This document shows positions 47,119 to 59,098 of a stretch of DNA of 64,000 nucleotides, piece by piece. The notes below the pieces were generated by a model. The model saw only the letters and a list, made by a program, of their open reading frames with translations, was not told the DNA's origin and did no database searches. The DNA is from Botryosphaeria dothidea. Its lineage: Eukaryota; Ascomycota; Dothideomycetes; Botryosphaeriales; Botryosphaeriaceae. The position numbers and the translations under genes were made by a program. The first letter of the stretch is position 1. Every line of letters starts with the position of its first letter. The stretch is taken from contig WWBZ02000001.1 in assembly GCA_011503125.2 (NCBI GenBank), positions 1,550,001 to 1,614,000 on the forward strand. Reading direction: 5' to 3'.

Positions 47119-48131
47119 ATGACGAAAGTTAGACTCGAGACCCTGGGCTTCGTGGGCGCCAGAAATGATAAATGTGGAGAACATGTTAGGCAGCACGTTT
47201 GGTTGGCGCTGTTGACAAATTCTCACTAACCCTCCATATTTCGACGATTTGATACCCCCGGCTCCACTTGACGTGGGCTGTTATCCAGCCACCGTTTGGA
47301 GAGGGATTTGATGGATTCCACGTATTCGATGATCTTAATTGTGAAGGCTTAATGCCTTTGTTTGAAATGAATACATGAATGATACCTCTCTCATCTACTG
47401 TGCGTTTTACCTACCGATGGAGTTCTGACTACATGACATAACCGACCCAACATTCAAAAGGCTCCCATAGTTTCAAGGTGACTCAAAAATAACCAACTTC
47501 TATTTGATTGAGGTCGCTTTGTATGGATCAGGGACAACGGTGGGGTAAGGACTAGGTACGTTATAAGTAAGCGCCTTTGGGCAAAAATGCAAAAATCCGG
47601 GATTTTCTAGGAACCATCAATCGGAGATGGCTGAAAGGGGTGGCGTGGAAGGAAGACACAGTCAACCAGAACAGTAAAGCAGTACCATCACAGGTTGTTG
47701 GAGAAGAGTAATACCGAGATTTGGAAGTCTCGCAGTGTCCAGCATTTTTATTGAAGCAGATACCAGGAGCAAAGATTTGAGAATCGAGCAGTCACCGGGA
47801 CACGGGTAAGAAACGAGAGGGTATGCGTGCTGAGAAATGCTTTCAATCCGCGCAAAAACCCAATGAGTTGCAGTACCATTCAAGTCTTTTAGGTCCAGGC
47901 AAATGTCCATATACACATCGTTCTTCCAGTTTGTCTTTCCTGTATGCCTCTTTCCACGATTATTCATCCGCTACAATGTTGGGGTCGAGAGGGTCTGATG
48001 ATCCACGGCATCATCCTCCCAGTACCAAGCTTTCTCCACCGCACGTTGAAAATGTCTATAAAGGAAGCTGATATTCAAACAAGATTGCATCCATCACACG
48101 ATTTCTGCTTACCCGACAGCCGCTAAGCATT
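47119..48131. other. Intergenic region, no gene recognised
   Basis: AT-rich 3' flank of the transporter and upstream region of the next gene. No open frame of interest is seen. Confidence 0.5.
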
Positions 48132-48836
48132 ATGTCTCGGTACAACGGACGCTTCACAATTATCCTCGTTATAACTTGCTTCTTATTGATCGGTCTTATC
48201 CTGTGGGATGTCATTTTACCCCACACAGTGCTTAGAACCGAGTCTTTGATGGGCCATGAAAACAAGGTAATGCCCATTTGTTCCCGCAGTTGTGACCACA
48301 CTCTTTTCAATAAGCCTAATCAACACCTACAGGACGATGGTTTGGACTGGAATCTCCTGGACCGTTCTGCATCACCCTCCGGCGAACACGAAAGCAGCAT
48401 TCACCACCTATTGCCTCGCGATAATACTCCGACAATATATGAGGATTTATCCGATTGGCCAGAAGACCCTTCTCGGGTCCATGAGGTTTTCTCTCCAGCA
48501 GAGATACACTGCTACGGCAGTGGAATTCGCGATAACAAACGCGAGCAGTATAATGGGGCTGTAGATGTCTGCGTCTCCAGTCACGGCAAGACATTGAAAT
48601 TACGCCAAGCCATCAAGAAACACTTCACACGATGGGTCTTCCCGTATAAGGAAAGGATGGATGTGGAAATAACCAACGAATTCGACACCGACGGCTGGGT
48701 TGTGGATAAGAACATATGTTATTACAGGATGAAACAGATTCTCGACAAGTGCGGGAATCCCGCCAGAGGGCGGGGCGGCTGGGTCAAGGCGGACGGTTTG
48801 AAGTTTAATATTGATCCAAACATCAAGTTTACATGA
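48132..48836 (+). CDS. Uncharacterised single-pass membrane protein with Cys-containing lumenal domain
   Basis: A short basic N-terminus (MSRYNGR) is followed by one hydrophobic helix (about residues 8-28), so it is either a type II membrane protein or has an uncleaved signal anchor. The C-terminal half has four Cys (in CYGSG, DVCVSS, NICYY and ILDKCGNP) and ends [16 protein letters not shown]. That end resembles the C-terminal pattern of several fungal secreted proteins (Cys, ILDxC, then a Gly-Gly segment and IDPN-like end). I do not recognise a named family. A likely intron at 48267-48332 (GTAATG donor, CCTAATC branch, CTACAG acceptor) is 66 nt and stop-free. Spliced length is 212 residues; unspliced it is 234 and gains two Cys. 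The downstream domain is unaffected either way. Confidence 0.6.
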   Translation: MSRYNGRFTIILVITCFLLIGLILWDVILPHTVLRTESLMGHENKVMPICSRSCDHTLFNKPNQHLQDDGLDWNLLDRSASPSGEHESSIHHLLPRDNTPTIYEDLSDWPEDPSRVHEVFSPAEIHCYGSGIRDNKREQYNGAVDVCVSSHGKTLKLRQAIKKHFTRWVFPYKERMDVEITNEFDTDGWVVDKNICYYRMKQILDKCGNPARGRGGWVKADGLKFNIDPNIKFT

Positions 48837-49435
48837 TGGGGCGTTAGCGGAGAGCGAGGAGCTGTACAGAGGGGGGGATCTTTTGACGGAAGGTCAGATA
48901 ATGGAAGTCTAAACATTCGTCTTCGTTAGTAGAGAGAATATATACTGCTCGTTCGCGTTTGTGCTTAAATCTGCATCGTTCGAAGGTCCGGACTCACAGA
49001 TGGTTAGGACAGTTGTTGAGTTCAGGAACTGACGAGAGGGCGATCCGCTTGAATGATCGGTCGCCGGGGTGCCCCACGATTGCGACAATGCGCCGCCCTG
49101 CCGTTCTCACCGCCCGCGTTAGCGTTGTTTACGCCCAATGCCAGCGCTGTTCCAGCTGAGCCCGTTCAACATCTTCCTCTCTCCAGCTCCCTACAGGCTC
49201 CACAACTGCTGTACTCCTTCCGTCATTCGCACCAGATCCACGGCGCGCCAACTGCCTCCACTCCTCGAAACTTGTCCTGCACGCCCCTCACTGGTACGGC
49301 AACCACCCCTCCATTCTCGCTGCGCCTGGGTCCTAGCTACGGTAACCTTTGGAATGCTAACGCAATCCTAGCCCGCAGTATCCGCTCCTCACCAACCTGC
49401 ATAAAGCTTCAATACGCGCCCGCCGCGCGAGCGAC
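48837..49435. other. Intergenic region and MOB1 leader
   Basis: Contains the 5' flank of MOB1. A 128-codon open frame (49053-49439) ends just inside the MOB1 start and is Pro/Ala/Ser-rich; I read it as leader sequence, possibly holding an upstream open frame. Confidence 0.4.
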
Positions 49436-50777
49436 ATGACTTCTTTCATTAGCACAATGTTCGTCCACGCCCCCTCCCCGGCCCAGCCATCGTTCCACAG
49501 ACCCTTCTCTTCATTTCCCTCCGACCCGAAGCCCCTTCCTCCTGTATTTACCCTTCCCCCGACCGCTCCGGAGCCTTGCATTCGTACAGATCCCGCCGAC
49601 TGCGCATTCGCCGGCCACGATAGCTCTGTGCCGGTGCGTCGCGACGCTGCCTGCTGGGACGACGCCTATTGGCACCGGCCGCATCTGGGATATACCCCGC
49701 CTGCACTCCCGGGCGGTGTTTACACCAGTCCGCTACAAAAGGCGTTTCGGGAGGCCCTGCGCAGCAACCTTCACGCGCTGCTGGCACCTCCACCTTCCCC
49801 AACGGCCAACCAGCCACTAGACCGAATCCCACAGGCAATAGCGGCGCGCGACATGCAATCTCGTATTCCTATGCGGATGCAAGAAGATCCGCCTCGACGC
49901 GGAGTGCTCAAAAATGCGAACGGGCGGTCTCCGGAGCGACGACATAAGCACGCTGTAAATAGGCTTGGGAATGGCAATGCTAACACACTACTTCTCGGCA
50001 GTAGCAACAACAGGGCTGGTCGCACCGGAAATGGCGGCACGTCTGCATTTCGTGCTAAGGAGGGCAAACGCGGCACCAGCTCATGGCAGCTGAAGCAGTT
50101 CGCTGAGGCGACCTTGGGTAGCGGCAGTCTGCGAAAGGCAGTGCAGCTTCCAGAGGGCGAAGATCTCGGCGAGTGGTTGGCTGTCAATGGTATTTCGGCC
50201 GATAACCCGTGGATCTTCCAGCCAGAACGTGGAGCTAATTGATTTGTAACGCACAGTTGTCGATTTCTACAACCAGATCAACCTTATCTACGGCTCGATA
50301 ACGGAGTTCTGCTCGCCGCAGAGCTGCCCTGAGATGAAGGCTACGGATGAGTATGATTGAGGACCGCAATCTCAAATGGCTGGGCTGATATCGTCTAGGT
50401 TCGAGTACCTCTGGCAGGATTCCGAGAATTACAAGAAGCCGACCAAGATGCCCGCACCAGAGTATATTGAGCACCTGATGGCTTGGGTTCAGTCCAACAT
50501 TGACAACGAGTCAATGTTCCCATCGCGCATTGGCGTTGCTTTCCCGAAGCAATTCCCTGCTCTCATCCGCCAGCTCTTCAAGCGCCTCTACCGCGTATAC
50601 GCGCACATCTACTGCCACCACTACCCGGTCATCATTGCGCTTGGTCTTGAGCCACACCTCAACACTAGCTTTAAGCATTATGTCCTATTCGTCGACGAGC
50701 ATCAGTTGAATCAGGGAAGCCGAGACTACTGGGGACCGCTGGGAGACTTGGTGGAGAGCATGCTCAAGAGCGACTAA
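49436..50777 (+). CDS. MOB1: MOB1-family kinase activator
   Basis: Co-activator of NDR/LATS kinases in the mitotic exit or septation network. Spliced from 49436-50189, 50257-50350 and 50399-50777 it gives 408 residues. The Mob domain starts at about residue 215: [60 protein letters not shown]. The second half contains [18 protein letters not shown] and [12 protein letters not shown] and ends [10 protein letters not shown]. The two Cys of FCSPQSC and the His residues of HIYCHHY are at the zinc-ligand positions of MOB1. The N-terminal extension (about 200 residues, Pro/Ser-rich then Arg-rich) is much longer than in human MOB1 but stays open without stops; a shorter start at one of the internal Met codons is possible. 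Introns are 67 and 48 nt. Confidence 0.9.
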
Positions 50778-52296
50778 GCAAGGTGCTCAGCTTCACACAT
50801 TTCGGGACTTCGAATGAGAATATTGACAGGACCTTTCCCTGGGCGTTTTCCGGCGTGTGCACATGGCAGGTCAAGGACAACGGCGTATGTACACTATCGG
50901 ACATGGTTTTTCGTGGTTGATTGGCGGATTCTGGTCCTCTTTACGGCTCTGCTTCTTGGTTGTATACTTAGATTATCGGTAGGAGAAAGTTTCTAGGATA
51001 ATGCAATCGGGCCTGACCCGTCCTTGCATGAATTATTACTTCGCGTGATAGTAAAATTCTTTGGAGCTAGCTCGCGGTGTGGAGTCCAATCTTAATTTCA
51101 GCTAGCAGATGCATTGTGCCCTGGAGATGCAGTGGAGGAATGCGCCTCCACGTGCATGGAAGCAGGGAAGAGAAGCATTGGCTACGTCACACGCCTCAAC
51201 GCGAGTGTCGGCAGGACGCATCGATGTAGTTAGACTTTCTTCACCGAAGCACCTCATCGCGAACCCTATGCCCAACAAGACGCCAACAACCGTGGATGTG
51301 AAGACTATAGCCCGCTCCGTAGCTGGTGGAGTAGCCCTGACCGCGCATACCAAACACCACGCGATTCAAGTTGACAACATGCCCCAGCAGGGTGGGCGGT
51401 AAGTTAGTCAGACAGCAGAAGATTGCGGAAAGCCGGTCAGCAATTGTCCATTGGGAGAGCCCGTCTTTATGGACACAGTGGTAACAGAATTCTGGATCAT
51501 CTCGGCGCGCCCGCGGCGTGTACGGGTCCCGCACGAACAACACAGCAAGGCGGGGAATTCTTGGTGGAGACGGCGACTGGAGAGCGAGTATGCGCCCCAG
51601 AGCGCGAGCAGCGGACAGCATGCGGCACCGGCGGGCGGAGCGGCGGGCGGGCAATGATGCAGTGGCGGCTGGTGCGCGCTGCGCTCGGACGCCTTGCTGA
51701 TCACCGTTGCTCGAGATTGTCAATCGCCACGGTGCATGCATGTCCACCGCCCTCAACGCTTCGCTGCCGGGCGTTGTTGTTGGCCGGCCTGGGCGGACGC
51801 GGGCGAGGTGTGCGACGCCAGGCCGTTGCGTCTTCGGGACGCTGACCGCGCAGGCGCACATGCCTGTTCTCTGCCGCTGCTCCCCGCGCTGGGCAGTTGC
51901 ACGGGCGCGCGTCTGACGGCCGGCGTTGGTCTGGCTTGCGATAAGGAAGCTGCCGCCATGCTAGTCCGCTTTGCTACTACCGTTCCTGCATGCAACAGAG
52001 CGTGCTCAAAACCTTCGCGCCCCCAGAAGCTGCTCTTCCTCTCTCGACTCAACTCCCTTCGCCCCCAGCAGCACCTCGTCCGAGTATCCTTCAGCTCTGG
52101 CAGCAGCATTCTTCAATCTTAGACTTCTTTCACTTTTGTCCATAGCTCGCTTGCATTGCACATTAGATCAGCGCCACCTTCATTGAGCCCGCCAACTACT
52201 TATTTGTCTGCCCACGCTTCACCGCTCACCTCTTTCAACACCCCCGCCTTTGCACTCGAAGCTCCGGACACCTGTATTCTTCTGTCCACCACCACC
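50778..52296. other. Intergenic region, no gene recognised
   Basis: GC-rich overlapping open frames at 51.2-52.1 kb on both strands have no recognisable domain. The last 150 bp are pyrimidine-rich and probably the leader of the GH63-like gene. Confidence 0.5.
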
Positions 52297-55200
52297 ATGG
52301 TTCTTGTCGACGGCAGCAAGCAGGAATATCTCTGCGAAGAGGAGAAGCGACTGAGAGAGGACCGCCACCGCGAACGCTACTGGAAGAAATGGGGCCCCTA
52401 TGTTGCTGAAAGGCAGTGGGCTACCGGTGAGTGCCCAGTGAACAAGCAGACACAGCCTGACTCCAGCTAACTTCGCACAGTTCGTGAGGATTACTCGTGA
52501 GTTCAGCCGTCCTGAAGCTGTTGATTGAATCGCTGACATAAACCTCTCAGCGACGATGGAGATGCATGGAGCCGTGAGTGTGGTCTCAATTCCCCTCAAT
52601 TGGTCTTTGCTGATGTTTTCCTTGCAGATTTCTCCCATGACATGTCCCGTTCGCGTGCCTACCGTTGGGGCGAAGACGGCATCGCTGGAGTTTCTGACAC
52701 CCACGGCCTGCAGAATATTACATTTGCTTTCTGGAATGAGAAGGAGTATGTCTCTTACTTCAAAATAGCTGACATCCTGCTGACTTGAGCAGCGACTTTC
52801 TCAAGGAGCGGCTTTTCGGCCTGTCTAATCCTCAAGGAAACCACGGCGAGTCCATCAAAGAGGCACATTTCCATTTGGACAACACACCGACTGTGAGTGT
52901 GCTAGGCATTGGAGAAGAATAGGAGACTGACTTGAGTCACAGCACTCGTACATGAAATTCCTCTACAAATATCCTCAGCGCCGATTTCCATACGATGACC
53001 TGATCAAGGAGAACGCAAGACGTGGCAAGCTCGACCGCGAGTACAACATCGTGGACACCGGCACGTTCGACGATGACAGATACTGGGATATTTTCATTGA
53101 GACGGCAAAGGAGGCTGATGATGAAGAGGAGCTTCTCTTCCGTGTCACTGCATACAACCGTGGTCCGGAAGCCGCACCCCTCCACATTGTTCCCCATGTG
53201 TTCTTTAGGAACACCTGGGCATGGGGACGCGAGACGCCAGACAAGAAGCCCAGCATTCGGAAGATTGCCGACACCACCGCGGTCTCCAAGCACCACAAAC
53301 TGGGGGAGAGGTACTTTCAGCTGTCGCCTTCTCCGGGCGCTGGCCCGAGTGGCGAGGATGTTCAGCCAAAGCTTCTTTTCACCGACAATGACACGAACTA
53401 CAAGAAGCTGTGGGGCGTGGAGAACAAGACCAAGTACGTCAAGGATGCTATTCACGAGCGCATCTGCGACGAAAACGAGGCTGCAGTCAACCCGGAAAAC
53501 GTAGGAACCAAGGCCGCCGCCTGGTTTGCTTTCGACGAAGGTGACGGAGTCCCACCCGGAGAGTGTGCTGTTGTCCGTTTCAGGGTTTCGCGGAGAAATG
53601 ACGGCTACCTGGATGAGGAGCTTTTCGATGACATCGTCGAGCAGCGGAGGATCGAAGCAGACGAGTTCTACTACCGCATCAATCCCTTGCCCATGTCCGA
53701 GGATCTCCGCAACATCCAGCGTCAGGCATTCGCTGGTATGATGTGGTGTAAGCAGTACTACCACTTTGTCTGGGACCAATGGGCAAACGGTGACCCTGGC
53801 ATGCCTCCTCCACCAGCAAGCAGGAAGAACATTCGTAACCAGCACTGGAAACACATGTACCTGGACGATATTCTGTCAATGCCGGATTCCTGGGAGTATC
53901 CCTTCTTTGCCGCTTGGGATAGTGCTTTCCACTGCATCCCCTTGGCGATGATCGATCCGGATTTTGCCAAGAAGCAACTGGATCTCTTCACTCGTGAATG
54001 GTACATGCATCCTAATGGTCAGCTTCCTGCGTACGAGTGGAACTTCGGCGATGTCAACCCGCCGGTCCATGCCTGGGCTACGTTCAGAACTTTCAAGATC
54101 GAGCGGAAGATGTACGGCCGTGAGGATTTGGATTTCCTTGAGCGTGTCTTCCAGAAACTCCTGCTCAACTTCACTTGGTGGGTTAACCGCAAGGATTTTG
54201 ATGGTAAGAACGTCTTCGAAGGCGGCTTCCTGGGCCTGGACAACATCGGACTCTTCAACCGGTCCGATCCACTGCCCACCGGCGGTGTCCTGGAGCAAGC
54301 TGACAGTACCGGATGGATGGCCTTTTACTGCCTTTGCATGCTCAACATGAGTCTCGAGCTTGCCAAACATCGCCGCATCTACGAGGACATCGCATCGAAG
54401 TTTTTCGAGCATTTCATTCTGATCAGTGACGCCATGCAGTACCGCTCTGGTGGTGAAGAGAAGTCGCTGTGGAATAATGACGATGGCTTCTACTATGATG
54501 CCATTTCCTGGGGTGGCCCTTGGAGTCAGCAGATGCCGGTTCGTTCTTTGGTCGGCCTGATTCCTCTTTACGCCACTTTGACCCTGGAACCAGAAGTGGT
54601 TGACAAATTTCCCTCGTTCAAGAAGCGCCTCAATTGGTTCATCGAGAACCGTTCCGACCTAGCTGATCGCAACCTTGCCAGCATGAGCCGTCGTGGTAAG
54701 GGTGACAGGATCTTGCTTTCTCTAGTCAGCGAAGACCGCCTGAAGAAGATTCTCAAGAGGATGCTGGATGAAGATGAATTCTTCGCTGATCACGGAATTC
54801 GATCCCTGTCGAAGTACCACAAGGACCACCCTTACTCCATGGATGTCAATGGCCAGCGCTTCCAGGTCAGCTACATACCCGGCGATTCTGATAGTGGATT
54901 GTTCGGAGGCAACAGTAACTGGAGAGGTCCGATCTGGATTGCCGTGAACTTCTTGCTTGTCGAGTCTCTCTTGAGATTCTACATGTTCTATGGCAACAGT
55001 CTCAAGGTTGAATGCCCGACTGGTTCTGGTGACGAAATGCATCTGGGCCACGTTGCAGAAGAGGTTCAACATCGGTTGCAGCACCTGTTCGCACGAGGAG
55101 ACGATGGACGCCGTGCCATCAATGCTGGCAATGAGATGCTTGACTACGATCCCAACTGGAAGGATTACATGTGGTTCCACGAATTCTTCGATGGCGACAC

Positions 55201-55672
55201 TGGCAGAGGTCTTGGAGCAAGCCACCAGTGTGGTTGGACTGGCTTGATTGCCAAGATGATCCACGACACTGGCATTCGCTGCCGTCTTCCTCAAACGCCT
55301 AAGACTCCGTCGACAACAGCTGCTCATTACTTCGATGACGTCTTCACAAAGTACAGGGTTCGCAAACCTAGCTTCCGCAGGTCATCGACTAGCCGATCCA
55401 TCGGCGGTCGCAGCGACTGGGACATGGTCGAGACCCCGAAGAGTCCGAAGGCAAATGGCCACGCTGTAGACGAGGATGAGAGTGAGGAGCCTGTCAGGCC
55501 TTTCAAGAGAGTCAACTCAGTTGGTTACTTTGACGAGGAGGCGCTCGAGAAGAAGAGGCAGATTGATGAACAGGTTGCCAATTACGTGTCTAACCAGCTC
55601 GAGCGTATGCGCAGCCATGAGTCTGCTGGTGAGGGCGTTAATGATGAGCTTGAGGCTCAGCTTGATGGTTGA
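52297..55672 (+). CDS. GH63-like glucosidase (cytosolic type)
   Basis: A 1038-residue glycoside hydrolase related to the GH63 alpha-glucosidase clan, with an (alpha/alpha)6 barrel in the C-terminal half. Six exons: 52297-52426, 52481-52496 (16 nt), 52551-52573 (23 nt), 52628-52745, 52793-52892 and 52943-55672; introns are 54, 54, 54, 47 and 50 nt. The exact splice gives the continuous sequence [20 protein letters not shown], confirming both micro-exons. Recognisable parts are [69 protein letters not shown] and [13 protein letters not shown] near the barrel end. There is no signal peptide or membrane helix, unlike ER processing glucosidase I, so a cytosolic role is likely. The substrate is unknown. 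The C-terminal 110 residues are acidic and Ser-rich. Confidence 0.88.
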
Positions 55673-56182
55673 TTGTGGGTGGGATGAGGCATCGTTGAAA
55701 AAAGGCGGCTTCCTATCGATGGTTTCAGGTGTGCTTGCTTAGACTGGACTGCCTTTATAGACCTAGAGCACCTATTGTAGACGCTACTGAGAATACACTG
55801 TATCATACAATCCTCATCTGCAGTTCCGCATTCGCCTGCGTGAGAACGAATGCTTCAATTTCCCATGATATAATATTAATGAGGTTGCTGTGTTTGGTCG
55901 CCGGCAGCGGCAACGACTTGCGGTCGGCGCGTGGTGGTCCACCCATGACGCGACCGACGCGGAGGCGCGTCCGCTGTTCCCCTCTGCCTGTGTACAAACA
56001 ACTACATTCGCACCCACCTTCGCACCATCTCCTTGCATCAAGATTGTGCACGAGACGCACGACTATTTTCTGAGATAAGCGTTTAGAGTGCCGCCTATAC
56101 AGCAAGCAATTTACCGTACACGCGACGCGCCGCCTAAAAGGACCACCTCGTCCCGCGCCCACACCTTTCCGATCTTCAGCGT
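55673..56182. other. Intergenic region
   Basis: 3' flank of the GH63-like gene and promoter of the kinetochore gene. No additional feature is seen. Confidence 0.5.
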
Positions 56183-57511
56183 ATGAGACCGCAAAATAAA
56201 CGACAAAACATGCCGCCTAAGCGACGCGGCCGACCGCGCAAGTCTACCGATCAAGCAGCACATTCCAACCGCTCCGCGCTATCCGTCAAGTCGAACCCAC
56301 CTGCTTCATCTTCTTCATCGGCACAACACTCGAGCAGGGCAAGCAAGCAGAGACGAGTCTCGAAACGCGCGATGGAGGAGGATGACGAGGACGAGGAAGA
56401 CGAGGAAGACAAGGAAGACGAGCTGTCGGAGCTACCATCCACAGTCGCTACCGCGGCCGCTACGTCATCGTCATCGGCGTCGAAAAAGAAGAGCACAGCA
56501 TCGCAGAGGAGATCTTCTGGAACAGGAACAAAGGGCGGCAAGACCGCGACCGCAGCGAAGAGTCAAAGCGACAATACAAGCAAGACGAAGGCGAAGAAGA
56601 AACGCAGCGCCTCGGACGCCGAGCTCGACGAAGATGCTTCGACCGCAACCGTCGTCGGCGCCGCCACCGCGGAGAGGAGCACGGCGGGCGCGCGCAAGAA
56701 GTTCGCGCACCTCAAGCCGCGCACCCGCCACATCTCGCAGTCGCTCATCACCACCAAGTGGCGGCCGGCGCCGCTGCCGGCGCAGCACGCCGCGCGCGCG
56801 CTCTTCGTCGCCGCCAAGCGGCCCGTCGTCGAGGCCGCGGGCCGGCGCGGCGCGGAGACGCAGGCGGGCTACGATCGCAGGCGCGCCGAGGCCGAGGCGA
56901 CGCTGGCGGGCGTGCTGCGCAAGCTGGAGAAGCAGTTGCCGCGGATTCCGTTCCCCGGGTCGCTGCACCAGCGGGGTGCCGGGGCGGAGGTGTTTGAGTT
57001 GGAGAAGGTGGTGGAGCGGAATAGGGAGCTGGAGGCGCAGTTGACGCCAGCGGTGCACGCGGTCAAGTTGCTGAGGGAGGCGGTGGCGAGGGAGGAGGGG
57101 GTGTTGGAGGGGGAGAGGGAGGCGTTGGATGTGTTGAGGGCAAGGGCGAGGGAGGCGGAGAGGGTGGGGAGGGAGAGGAGAAAGAAGGGGTTGCATCCCG
57201 CTCTGAAGAAGTGGAAAGGGAGGGGCGGTGAAGTGGAAGATGGTGTGGAGGATATCAGGCTGGCTGCGAAGAAACAGGCGGTGTGGGATGTCGAAGGGGA
57301 GGTGGTGGATGAGGAAGAGGAAATGGAGGCTGATGAAGAACTGGCTCCGGTGCTGGAGCAGCTCAGGGGCCACTTGGACTCGATGCGTGGGAATATGGAG
57401 CAAGTCGAGGGGCTCGACGATGCGATGACAGGTGCAAGGGCAGCATTGGATGGGGTATTGAGGAAGAGGGTGACTGACAAACAGTATGAGGGGCTGATTT
57501 CTTCATCCTGA
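56183..57511 (+). CDS. FTA7: Kinetochore protein CENP-Q / Fta7 family
   Basis: Inner-kinetochore (CCAN, COMA/Mis6-Sim4) subunit, partner of CENP-U/Mis17 in this complex. It is intronless, 442 residues. The N-terminal 160 residues are disordered, with an AT-hook-like KRRGRPRKS and acidic and Ser-rich blocks. The family core starts at about 180 with RTRHISQSLITTKWRPAPLP, the usual I-x-x-KW-x-P entry motif of CENP-Q. It continues with a helical region, LEKQLPRIPFPGS, then FELEKVVERNRELEAQLTPAV, which leads the long coiled coil. The start may be the first ATG or the second at 56210 (MPPKRRGRPRKS); both keep the AT-hook. Codon composition becomes very GC-rich between 56.6 and 57.0 kb. The assignment rests on motif pattern, not on a search. 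Confidence 0.8.
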   Translation: MRPQNKRQNMPPKRRGRPRKSTDQAAHSNRSALSVKSNPPASSSSSAQHSSRASKQRRVSKRAMEEDDEDEEDEEDKEDELSELPSTVATAAATSSSSASKKKSTASQRRSSGTGTKGGKTATAAKSQSDNTSKTKAKKKRSASDAELDEDASTATVVGAATAERSTAGARKKFAHLKPRTRHISQSLITTKWRPAPLPAQHAARALFVAAKRPVVEAAGRRGAETQAGYDRRRAEAEATLAGVLRKLEKQLPRIPFPGSLHQRGAGAEVFELEKVVERNRELEAQLTPAVHAVKLLREAVAREEGVLEGEREALDVLRARAREAERVGRERRKKGLHPALKKWKGRGGEVEDGVEDIRLAAKKQAVWDVEGEVVDEEEEMEADEELAPVLEQLRGHLDSMRGNMEQVEGLDDAMTGARAALDGVLRKRVTDKQYEGLISSS

Positions 57512-59098
57512 TTGGCGCAGGATTTGGCGTATTGGCGGGCCGTGATTACTTTCGACTCTAGGATTGCATTATGATACCCTTGTTTTCCTGGTTCAGAATT
57601 GTTATTCATAGCACTATTCTTGCCCGCTATTCTGTTGCATTGCATTACAGCTAAAAGTCGGTCGTTAATGAATACAATATTGTGGAGACTTTAAGAATGC
57701 ATCCGGATGCCTCTGTCACAAGAAACAAAGTACAACGGCGTTCAGACGAATGATTCCACTCCCCGCGGCAAAGTGAGCTCCTTTAAAAGCCCAGGTCATC
57801 TTGACCCACGAGGATGTATCGTTGACATTATTGCTTCGTGCGCATATGCAGGGTACATCATAAGCTTTATCCCTAGGCTCTGACCCTTGCTTGAACAGTA
57901 TTTGTCCTACGACCTGGTCGAGACCTGGCCTCGAGCACGTACCAAGGGTAGAAATGCACCGGGACGGGCATAGTGATACTTTCATCGTGATGACCGCATC
58001 TCGGACTGCATGGCAGTTGTTGCAGTCTCACATGGCGGACAACCGATGCGGGTCTTGGAAAAAGCAGATCAGATCCAATATCGGCGGTCCCAGGCATTCG
58101 GCGCCTGGATCTGCTGCTCCGCTTTTTGCTGAGCACTGCATGCACACTAAGAAAAGCAGCGGGCTCTACATGTACACATATGTACCCTACATGCATTGTT
58201 GCTATTGCCAACGTGCGTCCAAATTGAGCACAACTACTGCATCGGGAAGTAGGCGCAAGGCGTTTGCCAACAGGCCAGGCACAAGAGCTTTCCTCCTTGC
58301 AGACATGGATGTAAGCTCTTGCTGATGCGGAGTAACCCTTCTGGCCTCTGCTGCTCTGTAATCGGCCGTCTGCTCTCCTCTCATCCGCTTCCTGATTTTC
58401 CCGCAACCCCTCAGTTTTGGAGCGTGAAAGAGTCAAACGCGAGCGGAGAGTCCCCGGAATCGGCCGGCGAGCGGAGGATCGAGCGGGCAGGCAGGCAAAG
58501 ACGTGCGTCAGAGAGCTGGGCACGAATACGAGCAGGCTGGTGGGTTGGGGGCGAGGTAGCAGCAGCGGGAGCAAACACGGCGCAAGGTACGATGCACGCG
58601 GAGCTGGATGGGATGCAACGGTGGGCGTGCCCTAGCGCAACGGGCTGAGGCTGAACGAGCGCTGCTGACCGCCCGGGTCGTGAAATGCGGGCGCGTCGAG
58701 TGGTCGGCTGGGGGATGGGTTTCTGGTGACGGCCGTCCGGCGACGGCCTCGGCTGTGCGCAGGGCTGGCCGGAGCCGGGGATCGCCCTGGAAAGCGCGGG
58801 GCCTTGCCTCGATGGTGCTTTGTCGGTGCGGCGTGTGCTCGCTGGGCCATCGGCGTCGCGTGCGAACTTCTACCCTCAAGTAAGCGGCCGCCAGCAGCAG
58901 CAAAACAGCATCCTCAGCGCTCCCCACAGGCCTGAAGCCTCGTCGCCCCGGCTGCGCGTCGCCTGCCCAATGTCCAGCGCGCGCTCTCCATGCCTCCGCT
59001 ACTACTGACGCTCCCACCCGACGACGACGCGAATGCGCCTGCCCATGCGCCGTTCCGATCCGCAGTCCCCTCCGTCCCGAGCGACATAACCCCATTCG
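57512..59098. other. Intergenic region, no gene recognised
   Basis: Between two plus-strand genes. Overlapping open frames at 57.9-59.4 kb on both strands reflect GC content. The right part probably includes the long leader of the AcuK-like gene. Confidence 0.5.
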
